Shown in pieces: positions 18,876-27,397 of a DNA stretch of 64,000 nucleotides. The stretch spans positions 124,001-188,000 of the forward strand of contig JAHLLM010000001.1 of assembly GCA_020444175.1 (NCBI GenBank), in the 5' to 3' direction. The notes under the pieces are model-generated. The model saw only the letters and a program-made list of their open reading frames with translations. It ran no database searches and had not been told where the DNA came from. Source of the stretch: Desulfobulbaceae bacterium. Its GTDB lineage: Bacteria; Desulfobacterota; Desulfobulbia; Desulfobulbales; SURF-16. The translations under genes and the position numbers were made by a program. Positions within the stretch are counted from its first letter, which is position 1. The number at the start of each line of letters is the position of its first letter.

Positions 18876-18970
18876 TATATAGAAGATAATTACACACTGA
18901 AATTTGCAATTTGTCGTCAGGCAGTCTCTACAGATAAATTTTCAACAAAAACATTCAAAGGAGTATCTCC

Positions 18971-19765
18971 ATGAAAAAGATCAATTTGAAACTGTTTGTC
19001 TGGTCCCTCTGTCTCGTCCTGTTCAGTTCCATGAATGTCGCGGCCCAAGAGGTGGCACTCTGGGGCTCTACTACCTGCCAAAAACGTTTCCTGGAGCCGG
19101 GTGCTGAAGCACTGGCAAAAGCTACCGGTGTAAAGATCAAAGTATATGGGGTTGGAACCGGCAAGGGCATGATCGCTCTTTTTGAAGGAAAAACTAACGT
19201 TGCCATATCGTCCAATACCCTTGAGGCAAGCATTAATTCAGCACAGAAGGTCAGAAAAAAAGCGGGAAAACCTGCTGTTGATGTCCCTGCAGATCTGCAA
19301 TACCATAAAATTACCGAAGATATCATTGTCCCCATCGTCCATAAGGATAATCCTGTCTCTGCCTTGAGCTGGGAGCAGCTTGCCGATCTGAATACCGGCA
19401 AAATCACCAACTGGAAAGAGGTGGGCGGCCCTGATCTTCCGGTAAAGGTTATTACGAGTCATGCCGGCAGTTCCACAAAAGCAGTCTTCCAGAAAATGGT
19501 CATGAAAAAGGCCGATTACGCGGCAGATGCCCTTGAGGTAAAAAGTACCCGCCTGGAAATCAATGAAGTTTCCAAAGATAAAGGTGGCATTGGGGCAGTC
19601 AGCTCCGGTTTCTACAGTCTCAATCCAGGCAATGCCAAAATTGTCAAGAGTGACACAATCCAACGGCCATTGGGACTGATTACTGTCGGCGCCCCCGCTC
19701 CTGAAGTGCAGAAAATTATTGATTTCTTCCGTTCAGATGAAGGGAAAAAACATATTTTGGATTAA
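18971..19765 (+). CDS. PstS-like periplasmic oxyanion-binding protein
   Basis: A 264-residue substrate-binding protein with a signal peptide (cleavage after about VAAQ, residue 25). The fold is that of phosphate-type binding proteins: an N-terminal GSTTCQKRF loop, VGTGKGMIALFEGKTNVAIS, then THAGSSTKAVFQKMV at the second anion-binding loop, and a C-terminal FFRSDEGKKHIL. No permease or ATPase gene adjoins it, so it may be a sensor rather than part of a transporter. Its neighbours are the arsenate-reductase-like operon and a chemoreceptor. Binding of phosphate or arsenate and signalling to the adjacent receptor is an inference. It has an AAAGGAG ribosome binding site. Confidence 0.78.
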   Translation: MKKINLKLFVWSLCLVLFSSMNVAAQEVALWGSTTCQKRFLEPGAEALAKATGVKIKVYGVGTGKGMIALFEGKTNVAISSNTLEASINSAQKVRKKAGKPAVDVPADLQYHKITEDIIVPIVHKDNPVSALSWEQLADLNTGKITNWKEVGGPDLPVKVITSHAGSSTKAVFQKMVMKKADYAADALEVKSTRLEINEVSKDKGGIGAVSSGFYSLNPGNAKIVKSDTIQRPLGLITVGAPAPEVQKIIDFFRSDEGKKHILD

Positions 19766-19797
19766 AGTTTTTTTTCAAAATATCGTCCGGTTTGCAA

Positions 19798-19837
19798 TCA
19801 ATAAGCCCTGCGGCAATCGTTCCGCAGGGCTTATTGA
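19798..19837 (+). terminator. Hairpin after PstS-like gene
   Basis: A perfect 16-bp inverted repeat (TCAATAAGCCCTGCGG) with an 8-base loop, 32 bp after the stop codon. It is not followed by a clear U-run, so it may be a weak terminator or an mRNA-stabilising hairpin. Confidence 0.55.
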
Positions 19838-19876
19838 GCATATTCTCTGTAACGTCAATGATATCAGGAACATGGC

Positions 19877-21841
19877 ATGAAAATATCTCTTCAGAAAAAA
19901 TTAATAAGCGGATTTACAGTCAGTGCACTGATCTGCGTGGCAGTGGGTATTATCGGCTGGGCGGGAGCACATCTCATCCAGAAAGAAATGCTCACAATCG
20001 GAGAAGAGGAGGTACCTTCCGTGCTGGCCATTTCCAGACTGAAAGAATCTCAGGCCGCGGTCAAAACATCAATACGGACCCTCCTGAATCCTGCCTTGAG
20101 CTTAGAGCGCAGAAAAAGCGAATACGAAATTATTCAAAAATCCTTTGCCACCCTGGACCGAACCGTAAAAGAGTATGAGGCCTTGCCCAAAAATGATGAA
20201 GAACAGGCTAAATGGAAAGAATTTCATACTGCTCTGACGAAATGGCGAGATGACACTTCAAAATGCCTGAATCTCAGTCAGTCCATTGATGCCATAAATA
20301 TTGAAAATCCGCAAAAAATAGCACTTGAGGCAGAGCGGGCCTTTGGCTCATACAAGACATGGGCTGCCAACGCCAGTAAGGCGATCCTGGAGCAGCAGAA
20401 ATTTACGGGAGCTCGAAAAATCGAGGATCTTGATTTTGGCAGATGGCTGCTTGCTTTGAATGTAGCCAATGAGGAAGTGAAGAAGGCGAAAGAGCAACTC
20501 CAGCATGAACTTGAAGAGGTATTCCGTTCTGTTGCAACCATAATGGATTTTATTGAAATCGAGGAATATGATCTCGCCAAGGATGTTTATCTTGCAGAGG
20601 TACTGCCCAGTATTGAAAGCATCCAGATCTATGTTGACAATATGATGCAGCAAGTAAATAATGCCATGGAACTTTACAGCAAGTTCGGTCAGCATGAAAC
20701 AGATATGACCTCGATTTCTCTTGCCCAGACGGAAAAAATTCTCAATCAAATTGTTGGGGCAACAAACAAAAGCGTTGATCGCTCACTGTCGGAAGGGACC
20801 AGAACGGCTGACAGGGTGACAGCCGGGCTTGTCGGAGCCGTCTCTCTAGGCACCTTGCTCGCCCTTGCCATCGGTTTTCTCCTGGCCCGAGGTATTGTCA
20901 AACCAATAAATAGTGTGGCTTCGGAACTGACAGAAAGCGCAGGCCAGGTTACTTCGGCATCCGACCAGATTGCCTCAGCCAGTCTTTCTTTATCGGAAGG
21001 AGCTACCGAGCAGGCTGCTTCCCAGGAGCAGTCTTCTGCAACGCTTGAGGAAATAACGGCAATGACGCGCAGTGTTGCAGAAAACGCCTCGCAGGCTGAC
21101 ACCCTTATGCAAGAAGCCGGCCAGATCGTAGGTAAGGCCAATGAGTCAATGGGGGAACTCGTGCTCGCCATGGCAGAGATCTCAAAGGCCAGTGACGAAA
21201 CATCAAAAATTGTCAAAACAATAGACGAAATAGCCTTTCAAACCAACTTGCTAGCCTTGAATGCAGCCGTAGAAGCCGCCCGGGCAGGTGAAGCGGGAGC
21301 CGGTTTTGCTGTGGTAGCGGATGAGGTAAGAAATTTGGCCATGCGAGCGGCGGAAGCAGCACGAAATACCGCTTCTCTGATCGACGGCACCACAAAACAG
21401 GTGGGTCAGGGAGCTGGAGTCGCTTCCCGAACAAATGAGGCGTTTGCCCAAGTTGCCGAGAGTGCCGGTAAGGTCAAATCGCTGGTTTCAGAAATTTCCA
21501 CAGCCGCAAGTGAACAGGCCCAGGCAATTTCACAGGTTAATTCCACCGCGCATGAGATTAATACGGTGACGCAAAAAAGTGCGGCAAATGCCGAAGAGGC
21601 GGCAGCGGCCTCTGAAGAGCTCAATGCCCAGGCTGCCATGTTGGAAGACATGGTGAGCAAACTTGTCTCTATTGTCAGCGGAGAAAGCAGGTCAGAAACC
21701 AGACGAACTTCGACAAAAGCGCCTCGAATGCAACATGATGCACATGAAAGCCGTAAAACCGCATCTCAAGATGCTGCCGAAAAGCTTATCCCGTTTGATG
21801 ATGAAGAAGGCAAAAAAGAAGAAGAATTTGAAAATTTTTAA
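19877..21841 (+). CDS. Methyl-accepting chemotaxis protein
   Basis: Chemoreceptor of 654 residues. A first membrane segment (about 10-33) and a second (about 315-337, ending GIVKPI) enclose a roughly 280-residue helical periplasmic domain of the four-helix-bundle type. The cytoplasmic part holds the conserved signalling tip [20 protein letters not shown] and flanking methylation helices. After the second membrane segment the helix passes almost straight into the signalling domain, so a full HAMP domain is not evident. There is no C-terminal NWETF-type CheR-binding pentapeptide. It sits 112 bp after the PstS-like gene, which could be its ligand-loading partner. Confidence 0.88.
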   Translation: MKISLQKKLISGFTVSALICVAVGIIGWAGAHLIQKEMLTIGEEEVPSVLAISRLKESQAAVKTSIRTLLNPALSLERRKSEYEIIQKSFATLDRTVKEYEALPKNDEEQAKWKEFHTALTKWRDDTSKCLNLSQSIDAINIENPQKIALEAERAFGSYKTWAANASKAILEQQKFTGARKIEDLDFGRWLLALNVANEEVKKAKEQLQHELEEVFRSVATIMDFIEIEEYDLAKDVYLAEVLPSIESIQIYVDNMMQQVNNAMELYSKFGQHETDMTSISLAQTEKILNQIVGATNKSVDRSLSEGTRTADRVTAGLVGAVSLGTLLALAIGFLLARGIVKPINSVASELTESAGQVTSASDQIASASLSLSEGATEQAASQEQSSATLEEITAMTRSVAENASQADTLMQEAGQIVGKANESMGELVLAMAEISKASDETSKIVKTIDEIAFQTNLLALNAAVEAARAGEAGAGFAVVADEVRNLAMRAAEAARNTASLIDGTTKQVGQGAGVASRTNEAFAQVAESAGKVKSLVSEISTAASEQAQAISQVNSTAHEINTVTQKSAANAEEAAAASEELNAQAAMLEDMVSKLVSIVSGESRSETRRTSTKAPRMQHDAHESRKTASQDAAEKLIPFDDEEGKKEEEFENF

Positions 21842-21909
21842 TTTTTTTTCTGCTTTCAGCCAAGAAGCTCCCACCTTGTCCCATGTGACAAACTTCAAAA
21901 ACATGTCTA

Positions 21910-21951
21910 TTATGATCGTGTCGGCCAAACAAAAGGCCGACACGATCATAA
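21910..21951 (+). terminator. Long perfect hairpin after chemoreceptor gene
   Basis: TTATGATCGTGTCGGCC and its exact complement form a 17-bp stem around AAACAAAA, 69 bp after the stop. It lacks a T-run. It may terminate or stabilise the chemoreceptor transcript, or be a stray repeat. Confidence 0.5.
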
Positions 21952-22420
21952 CTCATAACCTCCGCTGCTTTCGATGCCAATGTTAATGCAATTAGGGCAG
22001 AATCCCTTGCCGGTCCGCTGCTACCCCCAGTCTCATAATTTCCCCATTGCAGAAATATTTCTTTTCTTCCTGGCTTCTGGGCCCTCTTTCCGAAATTTTA
22101 TTTTTTTAGATGCAATACTCCACTCTTACTCTTTGCGAAAAAGGCGATATCTGCTAAATAAAGAGGTGCGACAATTTGCCCACTGTTTAACCATAACGCT
22201 CTGTGTTAAAGCTTCTCATTGAAAAGCTGGACATCTGGGGACAGGGAACCCTTTCCCGATGTACCGGACCTTATGTCGTCATAAGGTCAGTCGCGAGTAC
22301 AAATGACAAATAAACCTTTGCTACTTTGCCTGCAAAATAGCTCTCCGAAGCGCGGCGGTATCGCCAAACAGCGATAAACCAGCCAATCCGCTTTGGACAT
22401 TTTTTATCAGGAAAAAAGAT
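21952..22420. other. 469-bp non-coding region before heme kinase
   Basis: No gene supported. A 9-bp perfect hairpin (GACCTTATG, loop TCGT) sits at 22267-22288. Pyrimidine-rich stretches around 22040-22110 have no recognisable motif. The kinase's ribosome binding site CAGGAAAAAAG is at the end. Confidence 0.4.
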
Positions 22421-24508
22421 ATGAGCAAAAGCCAGTTCCAGGGATTTCTTAATGCAAGCTTGAAGCCCGTCAGGCTCGTTGCCTATTTCCTGCTCGCCCT
22501 TCTTGCCGGCAATCTCGGTGCTCTTGTCGACTTTTTTCTCCATCCGGATATCCCTTACTTTGACCAGGAGCATTTAATCGTTGGCAGCGTTATTTTTCTG
22601 TTGACCGTTATCCTGTGCCTGCTCCTCGAAAACAGCCTTCAGAGAACATCCCTGCCGGACAACAATGCATCGTCTTCTTCCCTGGGGCCGTATGTCTGGT
22701 TCATTGCCGCCTTCTGGACTATAATTGTCATTTTTTCGCTTGCCTGGAACATAGTCCGCCAGAAACAGGAAGTGCTTCAGGTTGCACTCAACGAAGCCAG
22801 AACCATCTACAAAAAAGACTGGGTGTATTACCGCTGGGCCACTGAGCATGACGGAGTCTTTGTACCCATTACAAGCCAGACCCAGCCAAACCCCTATCTC
22901 CAGGAAAATATTACCGAATGTGAGGGAACAACTTCCCTTGGCAAACAACTTATCCTGGTCAACCCGGAGTATATGATCCGCCAGGTATATGAAATGCAAA
23001 CGCCGCTTTCCGGCATCCGCGGCCATATTACCAGCCTCGACCCAATCCGTTCTGAAAATGCTGCCGACGAGTGGGAAACCAATGCCCTTGGCAAATTTGA
23101 AGAAGGCGAGACCGAGGTAAGCTCCATCGAAGAAATTGACGGCGAACCATATCTGCGTCTCATGCGTCCGCTCATCACCGAAAATGGCTGTTTGAAATGC
23201 CATGCCCAGCAAGGCTATGAGGTTGAGGATATCCGTGGCGGCATCAGTGTTTCCGTGCCATTGTCCCTGCTCTTTTCCATCTACAAGAAAGATGTTCTCA
23301 TGCTCTCCCTGGCCCACGGCACCTTATTATGCCTGGGACTCATCGGCATCTTTCTTGGATCATGCAGGATACGACAATCCATGCAGGAAAGAGAACAGGC
23401 TGAGGCCAAGACCAGATCCATCATCGACAATATGCTGGACGGGCTTATCACCGTGGATAAAACAGGCAGTATCGAATCGCTCAACAAAGCCGCCTGTCAG
23501 ATGTTTGGCTATGAATCCACAACCATGATTGTCGGCCAGAACATTGACGGACTCATTGAGTTCCCGGAAAATACGGACTGGAACGCGGAAAAACATAGTG
23601 ATTTTCAATCTGATATCCAGGAAGCCATGGGAAGCCAGCAGGAGCTGACCGGCAGGCGCAGCGACGGCTCAACCTTCCCGGTGCAGATATCGCTGAGCGA
23701 AATGGTGCTGGGCGCAAATCATCTCATTATCATCACGGTTCGGGATATAACGGAAGATAAAATCAGGAAGGAAGAAGCACTCCGTACCGGTCAACTTGCC
23801 GCCATCGGCGAGCTGGCTGCCGGAGTGGCTCACGAGATCAACAACCCCATCAACGGTATTATCAACTACACCCAGATTCTGCTTGACGATGAGGAAGACC
23901 AGGAAGAGGACAATGAGGTCCATAAAGATATCATGGGCCGCATTATCAAGGAAGGAGAACGCATCTCCACAATTGTCAGAAATCTCCTTTCTTTTGCCAG
24001 ACAACGCGATGAGGTTATCGAACATATTCATATAAGTGACATCATCAAAGACAGCCTGTCACTGCTCATGCACCAGCTGCACAAAGATTCCATTCAGCTT
24101 GCAGTCAATATCCCCCAGGATCTGCCTTGTCTGAAAGGCAATCCCCAACAGTTGCAGCAGGTTTTTGTCAATCTTTTGACCAACGCCTGTTACGCTCTGA
24201 ACCAGAAATTTCAGGGTAAAAATCCGGACAAACGGCTTGAAATCAGCAGCAAAGTCGTCAAGCTAGAGGGAAGGGATTTTGTCAGAACTACGGTAACCGA
24301 CTGGGGAACCGGAATTTCACAGGACGTGATAGATCACATTTTCGATACTCTCTTTACCACCAAACCGCCCGGCCAGGGAACCGGTCTTGGCCTCAATATC
24401 AGCAAAGGGCTGGTAAGGGACCATAACGGCTACCTTGCTCTGGCAAGCGCCCCCGGCGAGCCAACCATCGCCACTGTGGATCTTCCCGCAGCGGAAACAT
24501 CAGCATAA
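22421..24508 (+). CDS. Heme-binding (DUF3365) PAS histidine kinase
   Basis: Membrane sensor kinase of 695 residues. Two or three N-terminal membrane segments precede a Tll0287-like DUF3365 domain (about 120-290) whose CLKCH motif (ENGCLKCHAQQ) is a c-type heme attachment site, so it should sense redox state or a gas in the periplasm. Another membrane segment follows at about 293-315, then a PAS domain, a HisKA domain with the phospho-acceptor His in GVAHEINNPINGI, and an ATPase domain with GTGISQDVID and GQGTGLGLNISKG. No response regulator gene is adjacent, so its partner is elsewhere. Its position downstream of the arr-like genes suggests, but does not prove, redox control of respiration. 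Confidence 0.85.
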   Translation: MSKSQFQGFLNASLKPVRLVAYFLLALLAGNLGALVDFFLHPDIPYFDQEHLIVGSVIFLLTVILCLLLENSLQRTSLPDNNASSSSLGPYVWFIAAFWTIIVIFSLAWNIVRQKQEVLQVALNEARTIYKKDWVYYRWATEHDGVFVPITSQTQPNPYLQENITECEGTTSLGKQLILVNPEYMIRQVYEMQTPLSGIRGHITSLDPIRSENAADEWETNALGKFEEGETEVSSIEEIDGEPYLRLMRPLITENGCLKCHAQQGYEVEDIRGGISVSVPLSLLFSIYKKDVLMLSLAHGTLLCLGLIGIFLGSCRIRQSMQEREQAEAKTRSIIDNMLDGLITVDKTGSIESLNKAACQMFGYESTTMIVGQNIDGLIEFPENTDWNAEKHSDFQSDIQEAMGSQQELTGRRSDGSTFPVQISLSEMVLGANHLIIITVRDITEDKIRKEEALRTGQLAAIGELAAGVAHEINNPINGIINYTQILLDDEEDQEEDNEVHKDIMGRIIKEGERISTIVRNLLSFARQRDEVIEHIHISDIIKDSLSLLMHQLHKDSIQLAVNIPQDLPCLKGNPQQLQQVFVNLLTNACYALNQKFQGKNPDKRLEISSKVVKLEGRDFVRTTVTDWGTGISQDVIDHIFDTLFTTKPPGQGTGLGLNISKGLVRDHNGYLALASAPGEPTIATVDLPAAETSA

Positions 24509-24512
24509 GCCC

Positions 24513-24645
24513 GCAGGTTGTTGAAAAAGTACTGCGCTTTTTACTCGTCGCAGGCGACTCGCTCTGCTTCGAGTCGCCTCATTTTCACCATGCAGGGCAT
24601 AAATCCTTGCCTCCGCATCTCTTGCCCCATTTTTCAACAACCTGC
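24513..24645. repeat. MITE-like element with 16-bp terminal inverted repeats
   Basis: The ends GCAGGTTGTTGAAAAA and TTTTTCAACAACCTGC are exact inverted copies enclosing 133 bp. Inside is a second 10-bp palindrome (AGGCGACTCG / CGAGTCGCCT). No transposase is encoded. It fills the gap between convergent genes and could serve as their bidirectional terminator. Confidence 0.75.
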
Positions 24646-24662
24646 CGGAACAGGAATAAACT

Positions 24663-27149
24663 TCACGACAAATCCCGTGATAACTCCTCCACACTGATCT
24701 GCAGGTTACTTCCAAGACGCAGGAATTCATCCAGCCAGAGACGGGCGGTTTCATCTTTTGCATCCGCTTTTTCTCTGGCTGCATGAAATTTATCAGCCAT
24801 AATTTCATAATAAACATTCTGCGTTTCCCAGAGGTTTATCTTGGCGGGAAAAAGAAAAAGAACAGTGAGAAATACATTCAAGCGCTGCAGGACGGTTCTG
24901 CTCGGATTATTCTGCAAGGCTTCCGTTTCCCGGGCAAGCCTGCTTACCATGACGTTTTCGAACCATTCCTGGTCCAATTCGATATCCCAGCCCTTAGTTT
25001 CTTTTATAAGAATTTCCAACTGGTCCGCATCAATTTTTGGGTTGTCCAGCCTCTTTACAATTTCTCTTTTAAGTGCTATCTCAGCCGTGGCCTTAAAGGT
25101 AGCAGGAAGCCTGTGGCCAAGACTTTCCACCAGTCCCATCAGAAAAGATGTTTTATTGTAGGCCTGTTCAAATGTTTTTTCGATGCTCTCAAGCCCCTCC
25201 TGGATAATAATTTTGAGAAGCTGTTGCTGTTCATCCCTGAAAAGATCGCTGATCGAATAAAATGGAGCATCAAAGTGTTTTTCAAATACAGCACGAACTG
25301 CAGCCCTGCCATCTTTTTGGAATGAATCAGCAAGCTCGCCTGCGATTTCCTCCCAGGCGGTTTCCTTTGATTCAGCACGCGAAGAGCCTTCCGTAGCGCC
25401 GACAATTTCAGAGAGCGGACGCACCGCACACTGAAAATCATGGAGGTTCTGCTGCAGGGCGGCATAGACAAAGGTCTTTGAAGACTCAGTCACCAGAGAT
25501 GAAACATAAATCCGACCAGCGGCGATTCCGCTTTCGACATCACCGAGTCTTACGGAATCCTGGCGTATAATGTGAAAACATCCTACCTGCAGGTGTTCCT
25601 GATCCTCCGTGAAAAATGAACTGATAGCGGCATGGGCCGCGACTTTACGCAAACTTACTTTTGAGGGCAGCACAAATTTTCGGTAGATGTCAGCTCCATT
25701 GCCCATGGTTTCGATATTACTGACTGCCCCGGAAAGCTGTTCAAGAAAACTTTCTTCTAGATTTTTCCTGCTGAAATAATTAGCAAGCTCGATGGCTCGG
25801 GCAGCGTAGCAAAGTATCTGGACAGGTTCAATACCGGAAATTTCATCAAAAAACCATCCGCAGCTGGTAAACATCAACATGGCATTGCGCTGCATCTCCA
25901 GAAGCCTCCAAACCTTTTTCAGCTCTTCCCGGCTCAGCGTTTTTGCGGCGGTTTTCTCCAAAAAAGCTTTTTTGCTTTCCTCAGAACGATCCATGATCAC
26001 GTCGAGATAAAGGTTCCTGGCCTTCCATGGGTCTGAAAAAAATGCTGCAGCCTCTCGAGCATAGAGACGTATGAGTTTAAAACGAAGTCGGTCAAGGCTT
26101 TCACGCAGAGGGGCTCGCCAGGACTGATTCCAGCCGGAGTTATAGCCGCTTGAACAACCGCAGTTGCTGCGCCATCGCTCAATACCATGAATGCAACTCC
26201 AGGAGCTGTTATTATGAATCTCCACTTCATGCCCAGGAGGATGCAAGGCAAGATACTCCCCATAATTGGTCATCTTGACCTGGTCGTTTTGTTCCAGAAG
26301 AACATTAGCATAGGCCAGGGCCATATCTCCAAACCTGTGATGGTGACCAAATGTTTCACCGTCAGTGGCTATATGAATCAGGGGCGGAGTATTTGATTTT
26401 TCCTGAACATGGGCAAGAATTCTTTTGGCCAGATTCTCACCGCTGACGAGAAGGTCACCAAAAGCCACATCATGGGCAATCTGCCCGTTATAGAAGAAGA
26501 TGACCATGGAACCGCCGCAGGGCAGTTCCATGACATAGGGCAACCTCGTGTCTATGGCCCCACCTGCAACATTATGCCATCTTCGTTTACCTAAAGGACG
26601 CTTGCGATTGGCCTGGCCTGGAGCAAGGATGGTGAATTTAATGCCCTGATCTGCCAATATTTCCAGGGTTTCAATATCAACAGCAGTTTCAGGAAGCCAC
26701 ATCCCTTCAGGCTGCCGGTTAAAATGTTTCTCAAACGACCTGATGCCCCAGGTGACCTGGGTGACCTTGTCTCTTCGATTGGCAAGGGGCAGGATCATAT
26801 GGTTATACGCCTGGGCAATGGCATTGCCATGCCCGGATCTTTTTTCAATGCTGAGACGATCGGCGTCTATGATTTTCTCGTAGACACTTGGGGCATGTCT
26901 CTGGAGCCAATCAATCAGCGTTGGACCGAAGTTGAAACTGATATTTTCGTAGTTATTAACGATGCGGGTGATGCGTCCTTTGGAATCAAGCATGCGGGAC
27001 GAGGCATTGGGTCCATAACATTCCGCATTAATCCGCACATTCCAATCATGATACGGATAAGCGGAATCCTGGATTTCAATTCTTTCAAGCCACGGATTTT
27101 CCCGCGGGGGCTGATACAGATGGCAATGGATACAAACATAGCTGGTCAT
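24663..27149 (-). CDS. Glycoside hydrolase family 57 protein with DUF3536
   Basis: An 828-residue cytoplasmic enzyme of the GH57 group, which acts on alpha-glucans. The N-terminal catalytic barrel starts VCIHCHLYQPPRENPW and contains GMWLPETAVD, HIATDGETFGHHH and SWSCIHGIERW. The long C-terminal half is the all-helical DUF3536 region. The start is set at 27149 because AAGGAGGGAAAG lies just upstream; the same frame is open 39 codons further but that extension has no family resemblance. It is monocistronic between two repeats. A role in turnover of glycogen-like storage glucan is inferred from the family, not demonstrated. Confidence 0.88.
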   Translation of the reverse strand: MTSYVCIHCHLYQPPRENPWLERIEIQDSAYPYHDWNVRINAECYGPNASSRMLDSKGRITRIVNNYENISFNFGPTLIDWLQRHAPSVYEKIIDADRLSIEKRSGHGNAIAQAYNHMILPLANRRDKVTQVTWGIRSFEKHFNRQPEGMWLPETAVDIETLEILADQGIKFTILAPGQANRKRPLGKRRWHNVAGGAIDTRLPYVMELPCGGSMVIFFYNGQIAHDVAFGDLLVSGENLAKRILAHVQEKSNTPPLIHIATDGETFGHHHRFGDMALAYANVLLEQNDQVKMTNYGEYLALHPPGHEVEIHNNSSWSCIHGIERWRSNCGCSSGYNSGWNQSWRAPLRESLDRLRFKLIRLYAREAAAFFSDPWKARNLYLDVIMDRSEESKKAFLEKTAAKTLSREELKKVWRLLEMQRNAMLMFTSCGWFFDEISGIEPVQILCYAARAIELANYFSRKNLEESFLEQLSGAVSNIETMGNGADIYRKFVLPSKVSLRKVAAHAAISSFFTEDQEHLQVGCFHIIRQDSVRLGDVESGIAAGRIYVSSLVTESSKTFVYAALQQNLHDFQCAVRPLSEIVGATEGSSRAESKETAWEEIAGELADSFQKDGRAAVRAVFEKHFDAPFYSISDLFRDEQQQLLKIIIQEGLESIEKTFEQAYNKTSFLMGLVESLGHRLPATFKATAEIALKREIVKRLDNPKIDADQLEILIKETKGWDIELDQEWFENVMVSRLARETEALQNNPSRTVLQRLNVFLTVLFLFPAKINLWETQNVYYEIMADKFHAAREKADAKDETARLWLDEFLRLGSNLQISVEELSRDLS

Positions 27150-27291
27150 CTTTCCCTCCTTGACTGGGGAAATAATAAAGAGAGGCACGCAGGAAGGAGG
27201 GCAGAATTTATTTTCGTAATGCGGGAGGCAGATTAATTCCCATGGTGTCCCTGGAAACCCATACATGAATCTCCAGGGGCAAAATAATATG

Positions 27292-27317
27292 CGTTCCCAC
27301 GGTGAACCGTGGGAACG
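27292..27317. repeat. REP-like hairpin
   Basis: CGTTCCCACGG-TGAA-CCGTGGGAACG is an 11-bp perfect stem. Hairpins of this form are widespread interspersed repeats in proteobacterial-type genomes. It lies in the gap downstream of the MASE3 kinase gene and upstream of the GH57 gene. Confidence 0.65.
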
Positions 27318-27397
27318 AAGAAAAACATCCCGACACCCTCTCCTAACATCCTTATTATTCGATGATTACTCTTAGAGTATGAGGATGTCAAGGCTGA

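Noticed and set aside
21985-22050. GGGCAG...CCGGTCCGCTGCTACCCCC stretch resembling part of a cobalamin riboswitch
   Set aside because: The conserved B12-box and core pairings are absent, and no cobalamin gene follows.
24783-25325. 180-codon plus-strand open frame
   Set aside because: Entirely antisense to the well-supported GH57/DUF3536 gene, with low-complexity composition and no family features.
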